This document shows positions 38,937 to 51,200 of a DNA stretch of 64,000 bases, one piece after another. Position 1 is the first letter of the stretch. Every line of letters begins with the position of its first letter. The stretch is from Rotaria macrura (Eukaryota; Rotifera; Eurotatoria; Philodinida; Philodinidae). The stretch is taken from the NCBI GenBank assembly GCA_900239685.1, contig OENT01000443.1, forward strand, positions 50,375 to 114,374, in the 5' to 3' direction. Under the pieces are notes generated by a model. The model had not been told where the DNA came from and ran no database searches. It saw nothing but the letters and a program-made list of their open reading frames with translations. Position numbers and translations under genes: made by a program.

Positions 38937-41360
38937 AAAAGCCTTTATTATTCTATTTCTTTAATTGACTTTATCGTATGTATTTGTTTTAGTTACTGAA
39001 ATAAAAAAAGATTAAATTAATCGAAATTGGCTTTAATACACAAAATGGTTACATTAATTATTGAGTAGTATGAGAATGGTAGACAAAAGACAAATGAAAA
39101 TTCAACAATGACCTTTCTAATTGAACATAATGAATGAAATACTCATGTTTGCTTCAGGAACATATCAATTTAGTTTATACCATAACAAGTAAAATCATGT
39201 ATCTATAGATATATAGATATTGAAAACAAGCGGATTTGAGTGTGATAGTATGACTATTGATATTGCTTAATTGAGAGTATAACTATTGTTACTGTGAATA
39301 TTGAAGATTGCCCACATCAGAAACATCCGGTATGATCATTTCTTTGATTTTTTTATCGGTTTATCGATGATTTTCTCTCTGCATACTGAAGATAACGATT
39401 TACACGAAGTACAAGTCAATTTTAACTCCGTTCTTTTTCTTCGCATTGAGTCATAATCGACGTGAAAGCGTGAATCGGAGACTCAAGAGTGTAGATATTT
39501 GCATTGGTCATTCAATGTTTCATACATTTTTCCGATAAAACTGTTTTTCGAATGCAAATGATATCTATCAACCGCAGTTTTAGTTCTTTCCAAGAAAGAA
39601 GTTGATACATAAATCATATTGAATGCATTGTCAGAGGCAATACTTCTGCTTAGCAAGAAGTGACTAAAATTTCTTTTTCTACACTATTAAATTAAGGGTT
39701 CAATAGTGAACCTTTGAGGATTTAACATAGCTCCATGCATAAGAAATATATTTCTAACCGATTTGGATATTTTCAGGAAGAGTTCAGCTGTTTCTGACTG
39801 ATTAAGTTTTCTTATCTTACAATGGGATATTCATCAAAGATCGCAAGCGAAAATCGTCATTTTTGGTTTCTAACCTTACTTAGTCTTACTTTTATCACGT
39901 GTTTTATGATATTATCGCTTTTCCCGTTAACATTGGGTAAAGATCTATAGGGTCCACAAAATCCTCTGTTTAGTAACAATGTCAAGAGCTTTAGTATTAA
40001 ATCAAATTTGTTGAACCTTATCCTCTTCTCTTCTTATAAACAACGAAAGCAAATCGTCCTTAATATATTTGACTTTGCTAATATGTCATTTAAGACACAA
40101 AGTGTCTGTGATCACTATCTTCTTCTTAAAGCAGTAGTCTAATGTAAATGGAAGAAAGTTCAGTTAGGTAATGCTACGTCAGTTATTGAGTTTTTCCATT
40201 TCGCTCTGACTCCCAATTACAATGATTTTTGAATCACCATAGAAGAGAAACATTCTGAATTTATAGCATTCTTTATAATATTTAAAATGATATTTGCCAA
40301 TTCGGAATAAATCAAACCGAACGACGTAGATCAGATGCTTAAGTTTAAAACAAAAACCATATAATGGCTGCAATCGAATTTAAATATTCAATCGCCATTC
40401 TTTGAAAAAACGGTAGAGAGGATTTTCTCGGTTCCCAGTTCGATGATTTCTGACGAAAGACTCCATGAGTTCCCGATGGTAATCTACAAGGAAAGAAACC
40501 GTTTCTGATCTGAACTTGTCGTAAAATGCCTGGAATTCGACGCAGGAATCTGGTAATCATACCAGACTGCAGTTTGCCAGGCTCTTACCTTAACCGTACA
40601 AAACCAGCCCTGGATTCGATCATTTGATTAGTACTTCGAAGTTGCAAGCAGTTTTCTGTGCTTTCTTACGGGTCTCAAGTCGAACTTCTCAGTTTGGGTT
40701 GTCAGATTAGGACAATGAAAAATACCTCAAAGAATTTCAACTCACACTAGTGAGCAGAAAGGAGCGAGTCAAGTGAAGTCACTTTTGACTGGCCTTGACT
40801 AGACTTGAATTAAGTACTATATGCAAATGACTTGACTTGGGTGGGAGAAAGTCTGACTTACCCATCTTTGCTAGCGGCGTTTCAAATAAAAATTCAAAAG
40901 CCCAAAATATCCATGACTTTTTGTCGAAGAATGCCGTTGCATATGTTCTCTTTCTTTCCCGACGAGATTTATTAAACAGACGCCCTACAAGAAGGCTTGT
41001 TTACGACCCATGTGTAAATTTATGACTTTCAATGTTTCTATGCAAGCTATTAATCAATGGATCAACTCAGCAGGTAAAACGTATTGTATACCGTCAGAAA
41101 GATCAGAATATTAGACGAGAAATCGTATTTAGCTTTTTTTTAAGTACGGCAAGTTTTTCGGACGTAACAGTTAACGGGTAATGCAACGATTAGATTAGAA
41201 TGCAAGAAGTTAGTTTTAATTTTAATTATACCTCGTCGACGATGATGCAAAATCAAAGTATTCATAGTTTTTTGTGAACTCAATAGAGTAGCTGCTGGTT
41301 AGCAACTCATTTGTCAATACTACCTATGTATATAAACGGTACACCGACAATTTAGCCACC
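38937..41360. other. Intergenic, low-complexity patches only
   Basis: No exon chain recognised. Around 40757-40840 a run of GACTTGACT-like phrases in both orientations forms an irregular repeat. Confidence 0.45.
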
Positions 41361-41618
41361 CGACAGTTGAGCTCCCGACTCTTGAGCCTACTGCCATTTG
41401 TGCCTTTTATAAACAGAATTTATGTTGATGTTTATCGGCTCACCCCACCCATACCAGCACAGATCAATACCCGTACCAGTACCCACTGACATCCACATCA
41501 ATACACACCATCACTCGGACCCTCACCCGGACACACACCCATTCACACCCATCTACATCCAGTCTGATTATAAAAGGCTCAAATTCGGTAGGTTCAAGAG
41601 TAGGGAGCTCAACTGTTG
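41361..41618. mobile_element. 258-bp MITE-like element with 52-bp terminal inverted repeats
   Basis: The left end CGACAGTTGAGCTCCC and the right end GGGAGCTCAACTGTTG begin inverted repeats that run for about 52 bp, to the palindromic ttataaaagg/ccttttataa. Each arm is built of roughly 15-bp phrases with a TTGAGC core. The 150-bp centre is strongly strand-asymmetric, rich in C and A (repeated CCCATAC, CACACC, CATCCA) and poor in G. No coding capacity is visible. Confidence 0.7.
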
Positions 41619-41895
41619 TATCACCGTGTATAAACATAAATGCGTCTCAAGATTGGAAAGAACTAGATCGATAGTTGTTGTAATAATTATTAGTAATGAA
41701 CGATTCTTTCAAAGTGTTAAAAATCACTTGGAATCGGATCATTTCAGTTGTATTATGTGCGTTTTCCGCTTCGAAATTTATCTCAAATGAAAAATGTCTC
41801 TCTTTCAATTACTCGATAAACAAAAACACAAAAATATGACGAACCCTCTGTACTTTGGTAAAATTCTATCTAAGAGAAAGTTTGATGTGTGAATT

Positions 41896-42889
41896 ATGAG
41901 AATTTGCACTTATTTTCCATTGCTCGGTGTCACATACAGTGACCGATGTTATCATCGAAAATCTACCAGTTGTAAGTGAATGTGATATCGTCATACTCTA
42001 TTAAGTAATTGTGTACTGCATATCTGCTTGGTTACGTAAACAATTTGTGAAGTCTTTTATCTCAAATTTTAAACAACGAGAAAACATATTGGTAAAAACA
42101 ACCGCATAATTTTATCGTATTGAATATTTTATCAGAATAGAACTTAAGGTTATGTTTCATTTATTGTTCAAGTGTAGCTGCTCAATATTTTCAAGATTAT
42201 TCTGTTTGGTTCAGTCAATGCTTCAGTTCAAAAGTTGTCTCAACTGATTCAATCGAAGATTATCGATGTTCACATAAAGCAACTATTTTTTATGATGCTC
42301 TAGGTACTTTGTTTGAAATTCGTACAACTAATGCGTCTTTTTGTCTGTCTTTTTCTGTATCCTTAGTTGCTGCTTTGGAAAATGAACTATTTTCTTTCAC
42401 TTATAAGCCATCATCATTTAACTGTGGTGATCTATGTATTGATAAAATGAAAATTGACGGAAAAAAGAACTTGTATCGTTTGTCTCCCACTCGACTAGCT
42501 TCAATATATGCTTAGCGGAAGGAAAACAGTTAGAAACCAACAGAATTCAATGTGAAGTTTGTTCAAGTTTCTTTTTGAATTCGATTTCTTCATCTAAACT
42601 ATTCTAGATTTTCAATATACGAACATTAAGATCTTTTGATGTTGATGATGAAACAAGAGATTTTTATTCTAAAAAAAGAAATCATCTAGTTTTTCTTGAA
42701 TTCGACTGGTCGTTATGTGCTACTTTTAGTGAAAGTAAATGTGAGAAAAACTAAAACATTTAAGTTTGTTCGTTTTTAAATTTAGGCGATACTTTTGATT
42801 ACCGTTATGCACCAACATTACGTATCTTTTGTACTGAGTTTCCATTTGTATGCGTACAACAAATTTCGAATATCTATAACCCTATATGA
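41896..42889 (+). CDS. Unrecognised spliced gene, about 174 aa
   Basis: Five exons are phase-consistent: 41896-41975, 42173-42303, 42367-42472, 42631-42734, 42786-42889. The first exon and the donors at 41976 (GTGAAT) and 42473 (GTATCG) are the weakest points. The conceptual product contains AAQYFQDYSVWFSQCFSS, RCSHKATIFYDAL, FNCGDLCIDKMKIDG, FDVDDETRDFYSKKRNHLVF and a C-terminus with RIFCTEFPFVCVQQ. It has eleven cysteines and no clear membrane segment. I recognise no family. Codon content and clean acceptors (TTCAAG, CCTTAG, TTTAG) favour a real gene or a recent pseudogene; further 5' exons are possible. Confidence 0.4.
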
Positions 42890-45383
42890 AGAGTTTTCAA
42901 TGTTCTTAAAACCGTCGAAGATGTTTTGAACAAATAGAACTAATACAAGTCAAACAAAAACATAGTAGTTGTTCTTTTATTATTTGGCATTCCAATATTT
43001 GCAGATAGAAACATGAGTAAAAATCAGTTCGATAAAGTGTTTCGTAGATTTTAATATTTCTTTTTGTGGTTTTAATTCACAATAGTCAATACATTTATAA
43101 AGTTTTTAGATATTATTTGCGATTCTTACTATCGTTCCTGAGGAAATATAATCTACTATAGTAATATATTTAAGGCAACAGTGGTATTAGTAAGATATTC
43201 ATCATTCTGATGTCATTTCAGATGATATGTGTACAGCGTAGCATTTTTAACTTTTCTTTTCTCTTAATTACCATTATCATTAGTACTGGCATTAGTAACA
43301 AAACAGAAAAATTGATTTTCAGTCATCAAGACATTCATAAGCGCAAATACGTACATAGACATGTAATACTAATCCTAAATGAGTTTTAATTATATGTTTT
43401 TGAATTTAAATAGAAGTAGACTCATACAGTTCTGCAATTAGAATTACGAGTAGGGTTGAAAGAAAATCTGAATAATAATAATAATAATATCATGATAAAA
43501 CTAGTAAGAAAATCCGAGAGTCGAAAAGAATTTCGTGCTCCATCCAGTTTATGACAGATAGGTACCTACTTTTGAAATCATTTCTAGTACCACCAACTGT
43601 CTATAATCGTTTTAATAATCAAAGTTTGAATTGTAAAGTTATTCTTAATAGATAATAACATCGATATGAAACTATATCAAAAGTAATTATGGAATCAGGT
43701 ATGATGAAGTGAAGAATATTCTTCTAATTATAACATAAACATGAGATTGATGTATGTCTTCATGTAGCAAAACGATCCGCTACGTATTGAGTATGAAGTC
43801 GTTTGGGACCGTAGAGAAAAAAAGGTATCTCAATAATAGATAGGAACAATTAATTAGATTTTGCATCAGACATTATTTAGCTTTAATTCAATGTTAATAT
43901 CTACTAATTGAAATAAAAATGAGGGGATAGTTGATCTAATACGATTGCAATCATTGAATTTCTTTCTCTGTTGATAATAAACATTTCACTCATTAATTTT
44001 CATCTTATGAATGTTCCAAAATTCATTTTATCATAAAAAATATGCACAGTAGCAATTCAAGTTCGTTTTGCGTGTGAATGACAGTTACCTGTTGCTTCGA
44101 TCGTAAAATTTGTTACTATTTATTACTACAAACGATATGATCCTTTCGCCTCTCCATCGGGAACACGAGTTTTCTTTTATTTGTCAGAGTTGTTTTCAAT
44201 AAAGTTTGTCAGAGACAATTTTAAGGCTGTTTCGATTGAGAAAATACTCATACAGAAAGTTTCTCGTGAAAGAAACATATTAACTCTATGATATTTTTCC
44301 AGAAAATGATAGGACATTATGAAAGGTTTAAATGTATTAATCAGTCCGATTAATTCTGTTCGCACAATGATTGAATTAGTATACTGACGCAGATTGAATA
44401 ATCTTCTTCTAATCAAACAAAGGTATAGTAGAGACTATTGAAGAGTTCCAGAATTTTACGGTCATCACAAATCTTGGGAGTACTTTTCCAGCTTGAAAAT
44501 CGAATCATATTTCTTTGAAAAGAAATAATTCTACCACAATTTTCTTCAATAGCGTCACTTGATCATCTACCATATGATAGAAACAGAAGAGTCCTTTATT
44601 CTTCATCGTTATTGAATGCATGATATAAATTGATTATAAAATGACTTACAGTTCTGATAACATTTATCGATAATCTTTACTGAATTTCGATAATATATTT
44701 CAAGTTCCACCAATTAATTATAGCATGCACTCGAAGCTGTGTAATTCTTTGTATTTGCACGAACGGATTAAGAGTCAAAAGTTTTGCCATCTTTATACAT
44801 TAGAGTTTTCCTCGAATATGGATTAGTGTATGATCACACCAAGTTAAATTGTGCTGTAAAATATTACTCTACTTACTCTTTGTACTAAAAAAAAGCAGAT
44901 ATAATTCAATATCTTTTAACAAGAGAACGAATTAATTAATGTCGTATACCTTCATCGACATCAGTATTCTTGTTATTAGAAAATCTTCAAAGCTCTGTAA
45001 AAATTTATCTCAAACTTTATTCTAGTGGAAAAGAGGTTCGAATCAGCCGATCATACGAAGTTCGTTTCACGCACTGATATTACCTCTTTTTGTTCGAGTT
45101 CTTTTTTGTGTCGATTGATTGTTGCGATTGTCTGCGTTTTTCATTCTTCTTTATCATCCTATCAATACTAATTTTATTCTTCGTGTATTGACTGCAATAA
45201 TTCTTCGAGGCATCTATTATAATTGTTTTCTTATTTTTATGAGACTAGCGACACTCTACATTCGGAACAGTTTCAAAGCGACATATTCATTGTTGTTCTT
45301 ATTGGTTGATAGGAATTGCCTAATGTATATAGATCAAGCTTTATGTGAGTTTTTGTTTCATTCAACTGTTGAAAGATTTTAAA
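42890..45383. other. Intergenic upstream of RPB3
   Basis: No supported gene. Contains a short ATA/TAA microsatellite near 43470-43490. Confidence 0.45.
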
Positions 45384-47979
45384 ATGCCATACGCAAATCA
45401 ACCAAGTGTTCACGTTACTGATTTAACTGATGAAAATATCAAATTCATTATCGAAAATACGGATTTAAGTGTAGCTAATGCAGTACGACGTGCAATGATT
45501 GCTGAAACACCAACTATAGCAATTGATTCTGTACAAATCGATTCAAATACAACGGTTTTATTTGATGAATTTCTAGCACATCGTATTGGTTTAATACCAC
45601 TCTATAGTGAAGAACTTGTCGATAAAATGAATTATCACCGTGATTGTTCATGCGAAGGTTTTTGTCCACAATGTTCAGTTGAATTTACGCTTAATGTAAA
45701 AAACAAAGATGAACAAACAAGAAATGTAAGAAACGAAAACGAACTAGCATTTGTTTGATTTTATTTATCATGTTTAGGTAACATCAGCCGATCTCATGAC
45801 GAGTAATCCTAATTTGGTACCAGTAACTTCAAAAGCAAAAAATGACGACGAAGGACAAGATCATTTTATTGAGCGTAATTACATATAAATTTATATATAT
45901 ATATATAAACAGTTTTTTTAACTTTACTATTTAAAGAAAAGAGTATAGAATCAGCTAGTAATTAGAGAGATTTTTGAAGATCCAGTCTACCTAATATTGA
46001 AATAAAAAATTTAACATAGGCTAACTCACCTATAATCAGAAACGAGAAAAAAAACATGTCAACAATCAATTTATCATAAGGGCATGGCCAAGGATCAGCG
46101 CTCTCGTATGAGGAAGTTTTAAAATTGGAAAGCGATAGAGAACGTTCCAAAAATCGGAAGTGTGCTATCAACAGATTATCAAACTTGTTGTAAACTACGA
46201 GTGGAATGATATAATAAACCCCAATTTGTCTCCCCACACATGTTGAAATAACATTCCGTCGACGAAATTCCATCCAAAACTTATAGTTCTTTCACGTTTT
46301 TACATTACATTTTTGTGTGAAAAATAGTCGGAGTGTTTTATGAGATTTCAGTATCAGGATAAAGCTAATATATTGGAAAGATAAGACAGCTTTTATGGTA
46401 CTCATGTATCAGAAAAAAGACCAGTTTTATCTTCACAGTTTGAAATGGTAAGCTATGAAACCTTCATCTGCAGAAATTAAAGAAAATATGAAATTCCGTA
46501 ACGAGCTATATTTTTTAATCCTTTTTATTTGATGAAGGAAAAGTGGATCTGAAGTGGCCTGATATTCTAACAGGTTGTTAGCAGCTCAAAAACTTTTGAA
46601 TGCAACATTCATCTGAATTCTTTGCTCTTTCGTATAAAAATGATTTACTCTCAGTTATTCTAAAACAGATTAAAGTTTTTTTAACTTCCGTAACAGTTAC
46701 TATTTTTGGGATAACTCTGCTGTAGTTCAAGAGAAATAGATGACATTTTCATTGGTGACTGATCTAATCAAGCTCTACTTCTGATAAAAATTTCCGAAAG
46801 TTTGCTTATATTGCAAAGAAGTTACCAAGACTTCAATCTCAAGAACTGAAATTCCGTAACGCTTGGCAGTGCCGATAATGCAAATTTCGATATAAGAGAA
46901 GATTCCAAAACAAAGAATTAATGTTTAGCACGATTGCATTTTTTTTGGTAGTAAGCACGAAACTTTCGCTGGCTAAGAATCGGAATATGTTCTCAGGTGT
47001 TCTAATAAAGTGAACGATGACCAACATGAGTAAAAGGAAATGAATTGATGATAAACAGATGGTGAAGAGAATACAGAAAAATACATTAAAGATAGAACAA
47101 TGTGATGAATAGCATTAATAGAACACAGTAGGGAAATATAAAATAAGACAATAGGGAGAAAGAAGTAAAATATATTGAATATAAAGTTTCTCTCTCATGA
47201 ATAACAGTTTCAACTCTCCTGATTGGCTACTAGTTAGATCACTCATCAATGTGACACTGAAACTCATACTTCATTCTAATTCAAGTACAGAAGTGAAGTA
47301 TGTCACACATTCTGTGTTTTTATCGAACAGAGTTATTAGTATGTAAATATTCCAAAAAAACATGAGGAAAATTTTTACTTTAAAGATAAATTAGTTACAT
47401 CATGTGGATAGGTTTTTCTTTTATGTCTATAGATATTCTCATCGTCAAACTTCGACAAGGTCAAGAACTTCGCTTGAAAGCTCATGCACGAAAAGGTTTT
47501 GGCAAAGAACATGCCAAGTGGATTCCTACTTGTGTAAGTTCGGTTTTTTTTATTCTTCATTATCCAATGAAGATATTTTTCTTTCTTCAGGGTGTTTCAT
47601 TTGAATATGATCCCGATAATTGTCTTCGTCATACAATTTATCCGGTTCCTGAAGAATGGACACATTCAGAACATACTGGTAAATAGAATATAATTTTATT
47701 CGAAAGAAAATTCTATTGAAAAATAAAATTAGAGTTACCTGAACATGAACATGAAGCTTCGTTTGATCCTAATAAAGTTCCGAACAAATTCTATTATAAT
47801 GTTGAATCGACAGGTGCACTTAAACCAGAAACAGTACGTATGCTTGCATATTTCATAAATTGAATTTTATCGAGTATTATTTAATCTATTAGATTCTCTT
47901 ATCAGCCCTAAACATTCTCAAGCAAAAATTAAGTAACTTACAAACATTACTCAAACATGAAACAATAGAAGGATTGTAA
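45384..47979 (+). CDS. POLR2C: RNA polymerase II subunit RPB3
   Basis: RPB3 pairs with RPB11 to form the alpha-like platform that nucleates assembly of RNA polymerase II. Six in-phase exons (45384-45725, 45778-45874, 47433-47533, 47591-47678, 47733-47833, 47893-47979) give 271 aa, close to the usual 275. The dimerisation motif is [20 protein letters not shown] (27-46). The zinc-binding loop [10 protein letters not shown] has cysteines 88, 90, 94 and 97. [24 protein letters not shown] and the [16 protein letters not shown] C-terminal part complete the family pattern. Intron 2 is 1,558 nt, while the other four are 50-60 nt. The chosen ATG ([14 protein letters not shown]) matches where animal RPB3 begins. 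Confidence 0.96.
45875..47432 (+). other. 1.56-kb intron of RPB3, probable insertion
   Basis: About 25 times longer than the other introns of the gene. It holds open minus-strand stretches (45962-46273, 46839-47027) that match nothing I know. No terminal inverted repeats or target duplications were found by eye. Confidence 0.5.
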
Positions 47980-48206
47980 AGAAAATGAATGTGTACATTA
48001 TTCTTGTTTTTTCTTGTTAAAAGAAGAATTAAAAGTCAAATTAAAAAGACCATTCTTTTCTTTTTGTATGTTGATTGTTCATATTCTAGATTTTGCATTT
48101 ATAAAATAAGATGCTAAACATAATCGATTATATATTGATGGATAGATTTTAGTCTATATGATATCATCGAAAAGTTAAATTAACTTTTCGCATTAGCTAT
48201 ATAAAT

Positions 48207-51200
48207 ATGTCCGATCGCAAGTCTGGCGGACTATCATCATCTGTTCCGCGGTCCACCTCATTAAATGAAAATGAACACATTAATGGAAAAAAACGAGAAA
48301 ATAATGATCAAGAATATACAAGATTATCATCGAATACAGGTAAGCATCATTTTATTTAAATTTGTAGAATTTCCTAATTTCTGGAAACTGAAAGTATTTT
48401 TTTTTCTAATTAGTTTGATAACTAATCACGATTTCTTTTTGAAATTATCCATGAAGAGTTTTTAGTTCATTCTTTTTTGATCTTTTTAAAATACATGTAA
48501 GATGAAATGACTAGATGTTGTGACTAGAAATAAGCAAATGAAAACATCCGTTTCCGGCACGTATTAACCAGCGCAACTCGTTTTGTATCTGTCAATATAA
48601 GAAAACTTCATTTCCCTATTATAGATCGTATATAAATCGATGTTTTCGTTGATCTTAACACGAAACATCGTAATTATTAACATGCGAAATGGGATAATCT
48701 TTCATAATACACATATGTTGACTTTGAACTCGGACACGATATCTAGGCTCCATAGCTTATATGTAGAAACCATTCGATCAATACAAACACGTTACCAACT
48801 ATATCGTTCACAACTCAGAATGAGAAAAACAATAATGCAAAGTGTCTAAACATTCAACTGTAATTATTTCTCAAAATTATTAACTTGATTTTTGAATCTC
48901 TTATGATCTTCACTTTCCAGATCATTGATTTCTCTATTTGAAATGCGTCACAGATAAAGATTCTTTTCTCGCTTACAACTGTTTCGTTTTACATACTAAT
49001 TTTAAACTGTTCGTAATTGATGTTGAATCTAAATGTTCAGATTTTCTGTTTGCTTGATCGGTTAGAGACAGAAAGTATCTATGTATGTTTCAGTGTTGGT
49101 GTCGCTACTAGGTGACTTTAGCATGTCCTTATTCGTTACTGACTCGTTCATAATAGTAATTTGGAAAATTTCTATTGTGTTTCAAAGTTTAGAATGCATA
49201 ATCATCTTTAGTCGCCTGGTAACTAATATTCTTGAGAAGTAAGTACAGATGTTTATGGTTGGATCTAATTGGTAGTGATTACAAATCTACATTCATAAGT
49301 ATATCATCAGTTCTTTCAACAAACTTCGATTGCGTTGCTACATCTATGTTGAGAATAAATAAAAGCTAGGCGTAAGTTTCGGACAAGTGTGCAGCTATTA
49401 TGAAAACTAAACTAATCATTTGATTTTTGAAAAATTTCTATGTTTTTATTTTTACATGTTGTCGTCTATTGATGTATTAATAATAAATTCAAAGAGTTAT
49501 CTATGCAGAATATTTTTACTTCTTTACAATCTGCAATACCTATTGAATTGACTGTTGAAAATCAAATAATTCAATAATCATCCATGCTTTTTTTTATTAT
49601 AGAAAGCCAAGTAATAGTAGCATTTCGGCCGGAAGACACTTCTCCATCATTAACAACTCGTCCGTTGAATTCTTCTTCATTGTCTGAAATGAATCGTTCC
49701 CGATCAAAAACAATATCAACTACAAGTACATCACCAGAAGGTGAAAATTTATCAATACAATCAACTGGTTTTAATCTTCTTCAATCAATTAAAGATTTAA
49801 CACATCAAGAACTAAATCGTGCTAATCCATTGGGTCTTCTAGGTAAAGAAGTTATATCAGCAACAGGAACAACACATTGTCCTGAGCCAATACCGCCTAG
49901 AGAAACTGATGCAATATCGATCACAAACATAAGAACATCATCATCATCGATTTCACCAATAACTGATAATGAACCTCAACAACTGCACTTTCCATTAAAT
50001 GATGAAGAAAAGATTCATATGCAACAACGTCGTTCAACATTAGGGAATACAACTGATATTTCACGTCCACCATGTCCAGCTGAATTTATTCCTACTGACG
50101 GTGATCAAGATTTACAATCTCATCTTTTTTCTCAGCCATCACCAGATACAATGATGGCCGATTTTATACCTGATACTATGACAATCAATGTTTTTGAAGT
50201 ATTTATTTATGCATGGGGTGTATTTGCATTCTTTTTTGATATGGTTACTGATCTTGTTTTGGCACATGCTTATTATTTAGAAGGTGCCTATTGGCTGTTT
50301 ATATTAACATTAATGTGTGTTATTTTACCAAATTTAACCTTGTCTATATTTTCACTTGTTTGGTATATCGATAGTAGTCAATTGAAAGCAGCTGCTAATG
50401 ATAAGAGTAAAACAGATTATGAACTATCACATCAAACAACATATTGTCAAACCGATGATTTAATGAGTAAAGACAATGTAGATGATGAAGTTGATGCTCA
50501 CATATCACGGTTAAGACATCAACCACAGATACCTGAAGAAAAATTGCCAAGAAAAACTTTTCATTTATCATCGACAACTGCAAATGTTTTTACATGGATT
50601 ATACGAATTATTATACTTGTATTACAACTAGATTTATGTCTTAAGTAAGTTAAATTGTTACATTGAACGAAGATTACATCAATTATGACCGCTCGAGGAA
50701 ACAACTAAGTGTTCTATTATAAAAAAATGTGAAACTAAGTAACAGATAGATTGATCTCTAAACTACCTTCATATGTCTATTAATGGCATAAGTATGCGTG
50801 GTACGAAAAGATAAAATTCTATTAGTAAATGGTACAATTGTTGTTATTTAGATATAGTAATAACAAAAATCAGTCAGTCGTTATAGATCTAGCACGAGAA
50901 TCATCTACAAAAAATTTCTATACTGAAAAAGTCAATGAAGAATATCTATTTTATTTTTCAAAATAATCTTTTCCTATTTCACTTTGATATTCAAATGACT
51001 TTGTTCTGATGAAGTTTCATCGTGTTGTATAAATAATAACATGAAATTGAAAAGCACATCTGAACAAAAAAACAAATAATTATGCAGTAGCTTGAATGTT
51101 ATTGCACAGTCGATGATATTCATGGATTTGATTTGTTCGACAGCTGACCCAACTGATAGATTGTAAAATCTTTTCGAAAATTCTACTATGATAATTGAAA

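Noticed and set aside
45025..45060. GGTTCGAATC motif resembling a tRNA T-arm
   Set aside because: No matching acceptor stem, D-arm or anticodon arm upstream.
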